Source of the DNA: Cyclobacteriaceae bacterium | GTDB lineage: Bacteria > Bacteroidota > Bacteroidia > Cytophagales > Cyclobacteriaceae | Direction: 5' to 3' | DNA length: 10,064 nucleotides | NCBI GenBank assembly: GCA_013140395.1 | Contig: JABFSY010000028.1 | Span: 1 to 10,064 of the forward strand | Shown: piece by piece, positions 1 through 6,105 of the stretch | Numbering within the stretch: position 1 is the stretch's first letter | Layout of the letters: each line of letters opens with the position of its first letter | Made by a program: the position numbers and the translations under genes | The notes under the pieces: generated by a model | Seen by the model: only the letters and a program-made list of their open reading frames with translations | The model's database searches: none | What the model was told of the DNA's origin: nothing

Positions 1-463
1 AAGTAGTAGCTTTCAAGTTCTTCGAAGCCCTCAAGATATCCCTCCTGCTTATCTGCCCAATCAACACGCCATTTTCAACAACAGGCAATCGCCTGACCGG
101 GCTGTTCAGAAATTCGTTGGCAGCGGCAACAATATCACAGGTTGATTCAATTGTTTTCACCTTGGCGGTCATGTAATCTGACACTTTGCGCGAAGAGGAA
201 GGAAGGTTATAATAAGCCTGATCTACAATGATGCGTAAGCAATCCTTTTCAGAAATAATACCGACTAGCTTTTTTGCATTATCTAACACGGGTGCTCCCG
301 ATATGCCTTTGGCGATAATGATATCAATTACCTCTTCAATGCTCTGATCCGGTTTGAAGGTGATCAAATCACTGGCTCTCACCATGTACTTGGTGGCCAG
401 TTCGTATGTAGGCTGCTCAGCCGCCAATTGTTCTTTCGATTTCATCTCAGGCTTAAAGTTCAT
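1..463 (-). CDS. CBS-domain pair protein (3' end cut by window edge)
   Basis: I translated this by hand from the ATG (reverse CAT at 461-463). The frame is open for 154 codons to the window edge, so the C-terminus is missing. Two CBS motifs are visible. The first (about residues 27-75) has YMVRASDLITFKPDQSIEE, then the ISGAPVLD strand and a VGIISEKDCL ending. The second (about 98-147) has YMTAKVKTIE, RRLPVVENGVLIGQISRRDIL. A CBS pair folds into a Bateman module that usually binds adenosine nucleotides. Stand-alone pairs of about 155-165 residues are common in Bacteroidota, so probably only a few residues are lost. There is no fused enzyme or channel domain in the visible part, so its partner is unknown. 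A likely cytoplasmic energy or nucleotide sensor is inference; the domain call itself is firm. Confidence 0.85.
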   Translation of the reverse strand, partial: MNFKPEMKSKEQLAAEQPTYELATKYMVRASDLITFKPDQSIEEVIDIIIAKGISGAPVLDNAKKLVGIISEKDCLRIIVDQAYYNLPSSSRKVSDYMTAKVKTIESTCDIVAAANEFLNSPVRRLPVVENGVLIGQISRRDILRASKNLKATT

Positions 464-495
464 GACTAAATGGATTAGGGTGAAACATCAATACA

Positions 496-503
496 CGAAA
501 TTA
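496..503 (-). promoter_or_regulatory. possible -7 element for the CBS gene
   Basis: Read on the minus strand this is TAATTTCG, which matches the Bacteroidota -7 consensus TAnnTTTG except for one C. It lies 33 nt upstream of the CBS start codon, giving a leader of about 25-30 nt. No convincing -33 TTG is present at the expected distance, so this is a weak candidate. Confidence 0.25.
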
Positions 504-600
504 GGCTGCGTTGAAAGAATCGGGTGAATCTTGCACAGCTCCCGCTTGGGTGATGTGAATATACCAAAAATCCACACAGGTGCAAATAGGGAACCGAGCT

Positions 601-620
601 GCTTTCTACTCTATGAAAGC
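601..620 (-). other. small hairpin between the DinB-like and CBS genes
   Basis: GCTTTC (601-606) and GAAAGC (615-620) form a 6-bp stem with an 8-nt loop, about 10 nt past the DinB-like gene stop on the minus strand. There is no U-run after it in that direction, so it is not a standard intrinsic terminator. It may be a weak mRNA 3' end or chance. The rest of 464-629 shows no gene. Confidence 0.25.
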
Positions 621-629
621 AAAATCAAA

Positions 630-1097
630 TCAATGCTGAAGAGTAATCTGACCGAGGTGCGATGCTTTGTGAGTCACTCTGCTTAACAGCACATTCAATT
701 TATTGCGTTGCGGCTCCTTCTTAAAATCTTCTTCTGACGCTGCCGTATGCCGCTGCAACCAATCATTTTCTGACATTGACTTGAAGTGATCATCCAATGC
801 TTTCACAATGTCAGTCCATTTCGCAATCAGTTCTTGCCTTGATAAATGGCCGGATTGATTGGATCCTCGCTCGTGATGGTAAATCTTGGCTAACTCAGGA
901 TAAATTCGCTCGCCAATTCCAAGTAACGGAAGTAGTGCATCATCTGTATCGGCCAAATGTCCAAACAGCCACGAGGGTGAATTGCCACCCGGCACCAGTG
1001 GGGTGTTAAAATTTTCCTCGCTGGCGGTATTCAACATTTTGAGCATTCTACGGTTGTAGCTATCCCATTGCAGTAAACAGATTTGGATGGTTGTCAT
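630..1097 (-). CDS. DinB-fold (DinB/YfiT superfamily) metal-site protein
   Basis: A 155-residue protein with the four-helix DinB/YfiT layout. The N-terminal helix carries WDSYNRRML, a second helix has SWLFGHLADTDD with the first likely metal ligand His47, and the C-terminal helix has THKASHLGQ with His143 and His147 in H-x3-H spacing. This His triad is the usual divalent-metal site of the superfamily. Members include bacillithiol and mycothiol transferases and many damage- or stress-induced proteins of unknown reaction. No signal peptide or membrane segment is seen, so it should be cytoplasmic. Length fits the family (about 150-170). It is divergent from the CDGSH gene across a 126-141 nt spacer. 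The substrate cannot be told from the sequence. Confidence 0.8.
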   Translation of the reverse strand: MTTIQICLLQWDSYNRRMLKMLNTASEENFNTPLVPGGNSPSWLFGHLADTDDALLPLLGIGERIYPELAKIYHHERGSNQSGHLSRQELIAKWTDIVKALDDHFKSMSENDWLQRHTAASEEDFKKEPQRNKLNVLLSRVTHKASHLGQITLQH

Positions 1098-1201
1098 GAA
1101 GTGCTAGGTTTTTTTGGTTGAGAGAAGAACAGTCGGGCAGGCAAGAAGGTTCACCTTGAAATCAGATCCGGTTTTTTCTGACGATTTCAGTGATAGTTTT
1201 C

Positions 1202-1209
1202 TACCTTTG
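1202..1209 (+). promoter_or_regulatory. Bacteroidota-type -7 element for the CDGSH gene
   Basis: TACCTTTG is an exact match to TAnnTTTG. Transcription would start near 1215. That leaves only about 8 nt before the ATG at 1224 but about 23 nt before the ATG at 1239, which favours the second start. No clear -33 TTG is present; an imperfect dyad (TGAAATCAGA at 1158-1167 against TCTGAcgATTTCA ending at 1189) lies just upstream. Confidence 0.5.
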
Positions 1210-1238
1210 ACTTCTCAATTGAAATGAGCCATACAATT

Positions 1239-1463
1239 ATGAACAAAACAAAACTGATCATCAACAATAACGGTTCGATAAAGATTGAAGGAGACTTTGA
1301 GATTGTTGATACCAACGGGAATTCATACGGCTTACAGGGGCGTACGGTCGTCTCTCTTTGTCGTTGTGGGTTATCCGCTAACAAACCTTTCTGTGATGGA
1401 GCACACAAAGAGAAATTTACACATGAGGCTGTTGCATTCGAATTACCTCCTCGCAAAGTCTAG
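1239..1463 (+). CDS. CDGSH-type iron-sulfur protein
   Basis: A small protein of 74 residues (79 if the in-frame ATG at 1224 is used). It carries a textbook CDGSH motif, CRCGLSANKPFCDGAH, which matches C-x-C-x2-S-x3-P-x-C-D-G-x2-H. The three Cys and one His of this motif ligate a 2Fe-2S cluster in mitoNEET-related proteins. The upstream part (IKIEGDFEIVDTNGNSYG) is the usual beta-rich lead-in of bacterial single-CDGSH proteins. No transmembrane anchor is present, so it is soluble. I chose the ATG at 1239 because an exact -7 element at 1202-1209 would leave a normal leader for it, and because related proteins start close to the KTKLIINNNG segment. Its role in electron or cluster transfer is family knowledge; its partner is unknown. 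Confidence 0.88.
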   Translation: MNKTKLIINNNGSIKIEGDFEIVDTNGNSYGLQGRTVVSLCRCGLSANKPFCDGAHKEKFTHEAVAFELPPRKV

Positions 1464-1505
1464 CTTTCCAACTTTTCTTTATTTCGAGTCGCTACGGTAT
1501 GCATC

Positions 1506-1534
1506 TTGTATTTCGAGTAAAAAGCATATTTTTG
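1506..1534 (+). promoter_or_regulatory. promoter of the J-KTSC gene (-33 TTG, -7 TATTTTTG)
   Basis: TTG at 1506-1508, an 18-nt spacer, then TATTTTTG at 1527-1534, which matches TAnnTTTG exactly. The start codon is at 1542, only 7 nt past the -7 box, so the mRNA should be leaderless or nearly so. A 10-bp direct repeat, TATTTCGAGT, occurs at 1480-1489 and 1509-1518; the second copy sits between the -33 and -7 elements. Confidence 0.55.
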
Positions 1535-1541
1535 CGCCCCA

Positions 1542-1988
1542 ATGAAGAAAATCATAGAGTCAAGGAAACTGCTGGGTGTAGCGAAAGAGGTAGAACTGAA
1601 AGAATTGAAATCCATTTACCGGAATTTCATGAAAGACTGGCATCCGGATAAAATACAGGATGACCCACAAGCAAAGCTACACGCAGAAGAAAAAAGCAAG
1701 GCATTTATTGAAGCGTACCACCTATTGGTGAGCATAGCTCCAGAGACACGCGAGCAGCAACTGGCTCAATACACAGAGGTGATCACCAATTCCAAGATGA
1801 TCGACTTTGTATACAAGGCACAAACGCTGGAAGTTCGCTTTGCCGATGGCAGCCGCTATGAATACTTTGGTCTTCCTCATAGTATCTACAACAAATTGGT
1901 CAACTCCGATACACCAGATCGCTTTGCCAGAAGGCATATCTATCACTCTTTCGTGTATCGAAAAGTGAGCAAGGCTTCGGAGGAATAA
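1542..1988 (+). CDS. J-domain / KTSC-domain fusion protein
   Basis: A 148-residue cytoplasmic protein with two recognisable parts. Residues about 5-63 form a short DnaJ-type J domain: LLGVAKEVELKELKSIYRNF, the invariant HPD at 34-36 (DWHPDK), then KSKAFIEAYHLL. Residues about 84-141 fit the KTSC domain: SKMIDFVYKAQTLEVRF, a G-x-x-YEYFGLP core, then the IYHSFVYRKV end strand. J domains stimulate Hsp70 (DnaK) ATPase. KTSC was named from the C-terminus of some lysyl-tRNA synthetases and may bind nucleic acid, but its role is not settled. There is no Gly/Phe or zinc region, so this is not a full DnaJ; it probably brings a specific client or RNA to DnaK (inference). The start is supported by the promoter just upstream. 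It converges on the ankyrin gene with 1 nt between stops. Confidence 0.82.
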   Translation: MKKIIESRKLLGVAKEVELKELKSIYRNFMKDWHPDKIQDDPQAKLHAEEKSKAFIEAYHLLVSIAPETREQQLAQYTEVITNSKMIDFVYKAQTLEVRFADGSRYEYFGLPHSIYNKLVNSDTPDRFARRHIYHSFVYRKVSKASEE

Positions 1989-1989
1989 T

Positions 1990-2523
1990 TCAAGACCTCA
2001 AATAGAAATCTACTTTTGTGTCCTTGGCGCCAAGAGCAGATAGATAGTCAACTATCGGCTTTGCGTCCATCCCTCCTTTTTGCGCATGATGTAGCATGGT
2101 AAAGCCGTGTGGCCCTTTCGAGTTAAGAAGGCCGGGGCTAATGGTAAGAACATTTCTAACTACCTCCAGATGCCCAAGCATGCAAGCCAAGTAGATATTA
2201 TAGCGGGCACCTTTGCCAATCAAATAGTGCGCAATGTCTTTATTACCCACATGCCCTGCCGCTTCTATGGCTGATTCAAAATCCCCACCACCCCAATCAT
2301 AGGAACAGTGCAAAAGCAAATGGTCGCTTTCAAGCATTTCCTTTACGCGATCAAATTTGCCATGTGCTGCCGAGACAAACTCCTTCACCAAGTCTATTTT
2401 CATTGGTGCTGGTTTCTCCTGAGCAGCAAAACCTGTAATCGATGGTAAGGCAACCAACCCACTTGCGCCTAAGAAGGCACGTTGAATAAATTGATGACGA
2501 GTAAGAGAATTCGCTTTTGTCAT
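1990..2523 (-). CDS. exported ankyrin-repeat protein
   Basis: 177 residues. The N-terminus has a polar, basic stretch, a hydrophobic core (AFLGASGLVALPSITGFA) and an Ala-rich end near residue 34, which reads as a signal sequence. The layout TRHQFIQRAFLGASG resembles the Tat leaders of many Bacteroidota proteins (TRRxFLxxxxLG), but the second Arg is His, so Tat export is uncertain. From about residue 44 there are four ankyrin-like units: a partial one at 44-78, AIEAAGHVGNKDIAHYLIGKGA (about 85-106), YLACMLGHLEVVRNVL (111-126) and TMLHHAQKGGMDAKPIVDYLSALGA (142-166). Ankyrin repeats bind proteins; the partner is not evident. It lacks an enzyme domain. Upstream lies the long spacer shared with the SWIB gene, with which it is divergent. 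Confidence 0.75.
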   Translation of the reverse strand: MTKANSLTRHQFIQRAFLGASGLVALPSITGFAAQEKPAPMKIDLVKEFVSAAHGKFDRVKEMLESDHLLLHCSYDWGGGDFESAIEAAGHVGNKDIAHYLIGKGARYNIYLACMLGHLEVVRNVLTISPGLLNSKGPHGFTMLHHAQKGGMDAKPIVDYLSALGAKDTKVDFYLRS

Positions 2524-2625
2524 AAGGAGTTTAGTCTAACTTCCCTGCTAAAACGAAGCATCGCAGATAGCGTTGGCTTATTGTGTTGAATGGGGCAACG
2601 GAACCAAGAGAGGTAAAAACCTGAA

Positions 2626-2940
2626 TTTTTCATTGGGAAACATGCATTTTTAGCATTGGCAAAAACATAGGTTTCGCATTCATTTTCCCTATGAAGATCA
2701 GTTTATTCAAAATATTTTTCCACCCATTTTTCTCCGAAGAAAAACTAATTTCCCCTATGAAAAGCTTGCTTGCACGCTTTTGTTTTAGCTTTAGCTTGCT
2801 AGGGCGAAGTGACTGTAAACCTCACACTTAGCATTTGAAACATAAGCCAAAAACAGACAATACTAGAACATACAGATAGTACTTTTTCATAGGAGAAAGT
2901 TGTTTTATGCTATTTAGCCAACTACGAATTTCCCTATGAG
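2626..2940. repeat. five dispersed copies of motif TTTCYCCTATGA in both orientations
   Basis: Forward copies: TTTCCCTATGAA at 2684-2695, TTTCCCCTATGAAAA at 2749-2763 and TTTCCCTATGAG at 2929-2940. Reverse copies: TTTTTCATTGGGAAA at 2626-2640 (one mismatch in the core) and TTTTTCATAGGAGAAA at 2883-2898 (one extra base). Copies one and two, and copies four and five, each form a reverse-forward pair with a 30-45 nt interval, so the RNA or DNA could pair within each set. A further degenerate relative (TTTTTCTCCGAAGAAAAA) lies at about 2726-2743. Likely a protein-binding site or the remnant of a small intergenic repeat; which of these is not decidable here. Confidence 0.5.
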
Positions 2941-2942
2941 AA

Positions 2943-2975
2943 TTTGGGATTACTCATTTTTTTCACCTTACTTCG
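2943..2975 (+). promoter_or_regulatory. candidate promoter of the SWIB gene
   Basis: TTTG at 2943-2946, a 21-nt spacer, then TTACTTCG at 2968-2975, which fits TAnnTTTG with two mismatches. Transcription would start around 2981, leaving a leader of about 23 nt before the ATG at 3004. The -33 box lies just after the last copy of the TTTCCCTATGA motif, so a factor bound there could affect it. Confidence 0.35.
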
Positions 2976-3003
2976 CACTCGTTAAAAAAAACCACTAAAC
3001 GCT

Positions 3004-3348
3004 ATGGCAAAAAAAGCAGTAAAGAAAACAGCTAAGAAAGCGGCTCCTAAAAAAGCAGCTAAGAAAGCAGTAAAGAAAGCGGCTAAGAAATCTGCCCGCA
3101 AACCAAATGCAGCCTTCATGGCTCCTTTAAATTTGAGCGATGCATTGGCAGCGGTAGTAGGCAACAAGCCACTTCCTAGAACTCAAATCATCAAAAAGAT
3201 TTGGGAGTACATCAAGAAGAATAAACTTCAAGACAGCAAAAACAGAAGAATGATCAATGCTGACGAAAAGTTGAAAACACTTTTCGCTGGTAAAAAACAG
3301 ATCTCTATGTTTGACCTGGCGAAGATTGTGAACAACAATGTGAAGTAA
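3004..3348 (+). CDS. SWIB/MDM2-domain protein with histone H1-like Lys/Ala tail
   Basis: 114 residues in two parts. Residues 1-35 are almost only Lys, Ala and a few Pro, Val, Ser and Arg, in KKAAKKAVKK-type repeats, like the tails of histone H1 and bacterial H1-like proteins. Residues about 37-113 form a SWIB domain: FMAPLNLSDALAAVVG, then LPRTQIIKKIWEYIKKNKLQD, RRMINADEKLKTLF and the MFDLAKIV end. The IWEYIKKNKLQD segment is the family signature. SWIB domains in eukaryotes sit in chromatin remodelling complexes; bacterial ones are common in Chlamydiae and Bacteroidota, and their role is little known. The basic tail suggests DNA binding and a nucleoid role (inference). No export signal. It is a monocistronic unit: a long spacer in front and a strong terminator 16 nt behind. 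Confidence 0.9.
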   Translation: MAKKAVKKTAKKAAPKKAAKKAVKKAAKKSARKPNAAFMAPLNLSDALAAVVGNKPLPRTQIIKKIWEYIKKNKLQDSKNRRMINADEKLKTLFAGKKQISMFDLAKIVNNNVK

Positions 3349-3363
3349 TTCTTTCGATCTAGT

Positions 3364-3402
3364 AAAAAAAGCGAGCTGATGTAAATCGGCTCGCTTTTTT
3401 TT
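3364..3402 (+). terminator. intrinsic terminator of the SWIB gene
   Basis: A-rich lead (3364-3370), stem GCGAGC (3371-3376) pairing with GCTCGC (3389-3394), extended inward by a T-G pair and GAT/ATC around a GTAA loop, then eight T residues (3395-3402). The A-run before the stem makes it able to work on the minus strand too. It closes the SWIB unit and separates it from amt. Confidence 0.92.
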
Positions 3403-3562
3403 GCGCTTTACATTTAAGTGAAATTTTTTCGGCTATCATTTCTTACTGGCGAGGGTCAAAATAAACTCTATTTCAACCGAATTCGGTAATTATTCTTTCC
3501 GACTAGGCTAAAAATCAACCAATATTTTTAAATCTTTATGAAAAATTAGCAAAGTAGCTTTT

Positions 3563-4918
3563 ATGAAGAAATCAGTTATCTATCTGGGTTTGTTGCTTAC
3601 CATTAGCATTCTGGCTTTGTTCGTTCCTGCTGTGCCGGCAACCATTCCGACTGAGGGTATCAACGCAGGCGATGTTGCCTGGATGCTTACTGCCTCTGCG
3701 TTGGTTTTATTGATGACTCCCGGGCTCGCCTACTTCTATGGTGGCATGATTGACACCAAGAATATGATCTCCACCATGCTCCAAAGTTTTATCGCCATGG
3801 GGGTGATTAGTGTGTTATGGATCGTGGTTGGCTTCAGCCTCTCCTTTGGCGACTCCATTGGTGGATTCATTGGCAATCCTTCTACCTTTTTTATGTTTAA
3901 AAATGTGTTGGATGGAAAACCCTGGTCTCTTGCCCCCACCATTCCCCTTGTGCTCTTTGCGTTTTTTCAGTTGAAGTTTGCCATCATTGCACCCGCCTTG
4001 ATTACGGGCACTTTCGCTGAAAGGATTCGGTTCAAGTCATATCTAATTTTTCTCGTGCTGTTCTCGCTGTTCATCTATGCACCTCTAGCGCACTGGACGT
4101 GGCATCCCGAGGGCTTTCTGTTTAAGCTAGGTGTATTGGACTTTGCCGGAGGAACGGTTGTTCATATGTCAGCCGGTTTTGCCGCTTTGGCAGCTGCAAT
4201 TTACTTGCGAAAGCCATCTTCATCTGAGCGAAAAGAAGCTCACGCGCCTGCTAATATTCCATTTGTGTTGTTGGGCACTGGCTTGCTTTGGTTCGGTTGG
4301 TTTGGCTTTAATGGAGGCAGTGCTTTTGGTGCGGGCACCTTGGCCGCATCGGCATTTGCTACCACCAACACAGCTTCTGCGGCTGCCGGCTTGTGTTGGG
4401 TGCTCGTAGACGTTGTACGTGGCAAGAAACCCTCCGCATTGAGTTTTTGCATTGGTTCCGTGGTAGGCTTGGTGGCCATCACGCCTGCTTCAGGGTTTGT
4501 TACCATCCCATCAAGTCTTTTCATCGGCACCATCGCAAGTTTAATTAGCAACTTGGTCGTTCATTGGACTTCAAAGACGTCTTTGGAAGATACGCTAGAC
4601 GTTTTTCCCTGCCATGGAGTGGGTGGCGCAGTGGGAATGTTAATGACTGGGCTCTTAGCGCATACAGCTGTCAACGGAGCCAACGCCACGGGTAACGGCC
4701 TTCTCTTTGGCGAGTTTGCACTTTTCGAAGCGCACCTCATTGGGCTTGTTGTTGCTATCGGGTTTACATTTGTCGGTGCCTTAGTGATTTTGAAAATTAC
4801 CGATTTGTTGTCGCCCCTTACGGTAAGTGACGAAGAGCAACGCATTGGATCGGATATACACCAACATGGCGAGAAAATGCATTCCCTGGATTTGTCTTCC
4901 AGGCGCGAGGTAGAATAA
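3563..4918 (+). CDS. amt: ammonium transporter (Amt family)
   Basis: 451 residues, full length. It forms the trimeric inner-membrane channel that passes NH3/NH4+. Family landmarks in order: a cleavable-looking hydrophobic N-terminus (about 1-27), GDVAWMLTASALVLLMTPGLAYFYGG (first core helix), the pore Phe gate FFQLKFA (Phe135 and Phe139, matching E. coli Phe103/Phe107), PALITGTFAERI, HWTWHPEG (Trp180 at the outer ammonium site), DFAGGTVVH (Asp193 and pore His201), GWFGFNGGSA (Phe249, Ser253) and FPCHGVGGAVGM (second pore His351). All key residues are present, so it should be active. The C-terminal tail ends in a hydrophilic segment that would face PII. Unusually, no glnK gene follows. TAGCTTTT at 3555-3562 resembles a -7 box but abuts the ATG; no clear promoter or sigma-54 site was found in 3403-3562. 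Confidence 0.97.
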   Translation: MKKSVIYLGLLLTISILALFVPAVPATIPTEGINAGDVAWMLTASALVLLMTPGLAYFYGGMIDTKNMISTMLQSFIAMGVISVLWIVVGFSLSFGDSIGGFIGNPSTFFMFKNVLDGKPWSLAPTIPLVLFAFFQLKFAIIAPALITGTFAERIRFKSYLIFLVLFSLFIYAPLAHWTWHPEGFLFKLGVLDFAGGTVVHMSAGFAALAAAIYLRKPSSSERKEAHAPANIPFVLLGTGLLWFGWFGFNGGSAFGAGTLAASAFATTNTASAAAGLCWVLVDVVRGKKPSALSFCIGSVVGLVAITPASGFVTIPSSLFIGTIASLISNLVVHWTSKTSLEDTLDVFPCHGVGGAVGMLMTGLLAHTAVNGANATGNGLLFGEFALFEAHLIGLVVAIGFTFVGALVILKITDLLSPLTVSDEEQRIGSDIHQHGEKMHSLDLSSRREVE

Positions 4919-4937
4919 CCTGCCCAACTTCCACAAC

Positions 4938-4945
4938 TAACTTTG
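4938..4945 (+). promoter_or_regulatory. -7 element of the WYL regulator gene, inside a small dyad
   Basis: TAACTTTG matches TAnnTTTG exactly and starts 20 nt after the amt stop codon. It lies inside the inverted repeat CTAAC-ttt-GTTAG (4937-4949), which could be an operator. The predicted transcription start near 4952 leaves a leader of roughly 12-22 nt, depending on which TTG start is used. No -33 TTG is evident. Confidence 0.45.
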
Positions 4946-4964
4946 TTAGCTGCATTTCTTATTT

Positions 4965-5936
4965 TTGAAAACTTTGAACCGTCTAGACCGCCTTACTGCT
5001 ATTCTAATACAGCTGCAATCCAAAAAAATTGTGAAAGCGGAAGAGATTGCCGATAGATTTGAAATAAGCTTACGCACTGTTTATCGTGATGTAAAGTCAT
5101 TGATGGAAGCGGGTGTGCCCATTGGCTCACAGGCAGGTACTGGCTATTTTATTGTGGATGGGTATCATCTCCCGCCTGTCATGTTCAGTCAAGAGGAAGC
5201 GAGTGCCATGATGATGGCAGGTAAGTTGGTAGAACGAATGACCGATCAGTCGGTCCGTGTGGCATTCGAAGGAGCTCTAATGAAAATCAAATCCGTGTTG
5301 AACGAAGCGCAGAAAGATCATTTAGAGATTTTGCAAGATCATATTGAAGTACTGAGACCAAGTACGAATCTGCCAGCGCAGTCGGGAAATTTTCTTACCG
5401 ATTTGCAAAAAGCCGTTGCAGGTAAGCAAGTCGTTCAACTGAATTATTTCAGCAATCAAAATGAACTCACTCAACGCGAGGTAGAGCCAATCGGCTTGTT
5501 TTATTACAGTGCAGCTTGGCACTTGATTGCCTGGTGCCGCCTACGCAATGGCTTCCGCGATTTCCGCTCCGATCGAATTAAGGAATTGAAGCAGACAGGT
5601 ACCACCTTTGAGCCGCGAAGCATTTCTACCATGCAAGAGTACTTCAACAGCTTGCAACAAGCCAATGCAGAGATGAAGACTGCCATTGTTCTTTTCGATA
5701 AGAAAGAAGCGATGTACATTAATAACTCCCGTCACTATTTTGGTTTTGTTTCTGAAGAACAACTGGAAGGGCAAGTGCGGATGAAATTTCTCACAGCCGA
5801 TTTATCTATGATGGCTCGCTGGTTGCTTTCGTATGGACGAGGAGTAGAAATTGAAGGTTCGGAAGAGTTGAAGAGCATTTTGCAAAGTTTAGTAGAGGAA
5901 TTGCAAGAACACTATTTACGCTTAACCCATAAATAG
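4965..5936 (+). CDS. WYL-domain transcriptional regulator (HTH + WYL, YafY-like)
   Basis: 323 residues. Residues about 8-62 are a DeoR/HTH_11-type winged helix (RLTAILIQLQSKKIVKAEEI, ISLRTVYRDVKSLMEAGVPI, then the GTGYFIVDGYHLPP wing). Residues about 143-212 are the WYL domain: VVQLNYFSNQNELTQREVEP, GLFYYSAAWHLIAWCRLRNGFRDFRSDRI. The name-giving triplet is WHL here (185-187), and the RDFRSDRI ligand-contact arginines are kept. A WCX-type C-terminal region follows to the end. Such proteins bind DNA and sense nucleic-acid or small-molecule ligands. No ATG is possible: an in-frame stop lies at 4947-4949, and the candidate starts are TTG at 4965 or at 4974. The second gives the common N-terminus MNRLDRL, so the true start may be 4974. 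The same-strand gene cluster and palindromes downstream are its likely target (inference). Confidence 0.92.
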   Translation: MKTLNRLDRLTAILIQLQSKKIVKAEEIADRFEISLRTVYRDVKSLMEAGVPIGSQAGTGYFIVDGYHLPPVMFSQEEASAMMMAGKLVERMTDQSVRVAFEGALMKIKSVLNEAQKDHLEILQDHIEVLRPSTNLPAQSGNFLTDLQKAVAGKQVVQLNYFSNQNELTQREVEPIGLFYYSAAWHLIAWCRLRNGFRDFRSDRIKELKQTGTTFEPRSISTMQEYFNSLQQANAEMKTAIVLFDKKEAMYINNSRHYFGFVSEEQLEGQVRMKFLTADLSMMARWLLSYGRGVEIEGSEELKSILQSLVEELQEHYLRLTHK

Positions 5937-6105
5937 AAATTTCTTTTTGCGCGGCCACCCTCGTTGCATACCATATGTTATGGCATCGGCAGTCAAAATT
6001 GGGTCGGGCTGTCGACAGTCACGCCACGCATTGCCTTTCGAGCCCCTGTCAAACAAGGGCTCTCGCAAGGCGGAGTTCCAAAAGTGCCTCCATCTCAGGC
6101 CCTAC

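Larger units (their letters stand above)
2524..3003. other. 480-nt non-coding spacer between divergent genes
   Basis: AT-rich stretch between the ankyrin gene (-) and the SWIB gene (+). I see no RNA gene and no convincing protein. Its notable content is a set of short motif copies of TTTCYCCTATGA (listed separately) and a candidate promoter for the SWIB gene near its right end. A 46-codon frame (2691-2831) and a 20-codon frame (2936-2998) start at the ATG inside motif copies, but neither has support as a gene. Confidence 0.7.

Noticed and set aside
1187..1456. 89-codon minus-strand frame over the CDGSH gene
   Set aside because: The plus strand encodes a perfect CDGSH motif; the reverse frame has no recognisable features.
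2691..2831. 46-codon frame beginning at the ATG inside a motif copy (MKISLFKIFFHPFFSEEK start)
   Set aside because: Low-complexity, Phe-rich product with no ribosome site or family resemblance; the ATG belongs to the repeated motif.
2936..2998. 20-codon frame ending 5 nt before the SWIB start, a possible leader peptide
   Set aside because: The candidate SWIB promoter lies within it, so it would not be transcribed from that promoter; no sign of attenuation.
3530..3550. TCTTTATGAAAAA before amt as a further copy of the TTTCYCCTATGA motif
   Set aside because: Only the AT-rich half matches; chance is likely in this composition.
3470..3562. Sigma-54 (GG-N10-GC) promoter for amt
   Set aside because: No GG/GC pair with correct spacing and flanking bases was found.
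4240..4845. Two long minus-strand frames inside amt
   Set aside because: Antisense shadows of Gly/Ala-rich membrane helices; Amt motifs on the plus strand are complete.
5971..5983. CCATATGTTATGG inverted repeat after the WYL gene as a terminator
   Set aside because: Five-bp A/T-rich stem with a 3-nt loop and no T-run.
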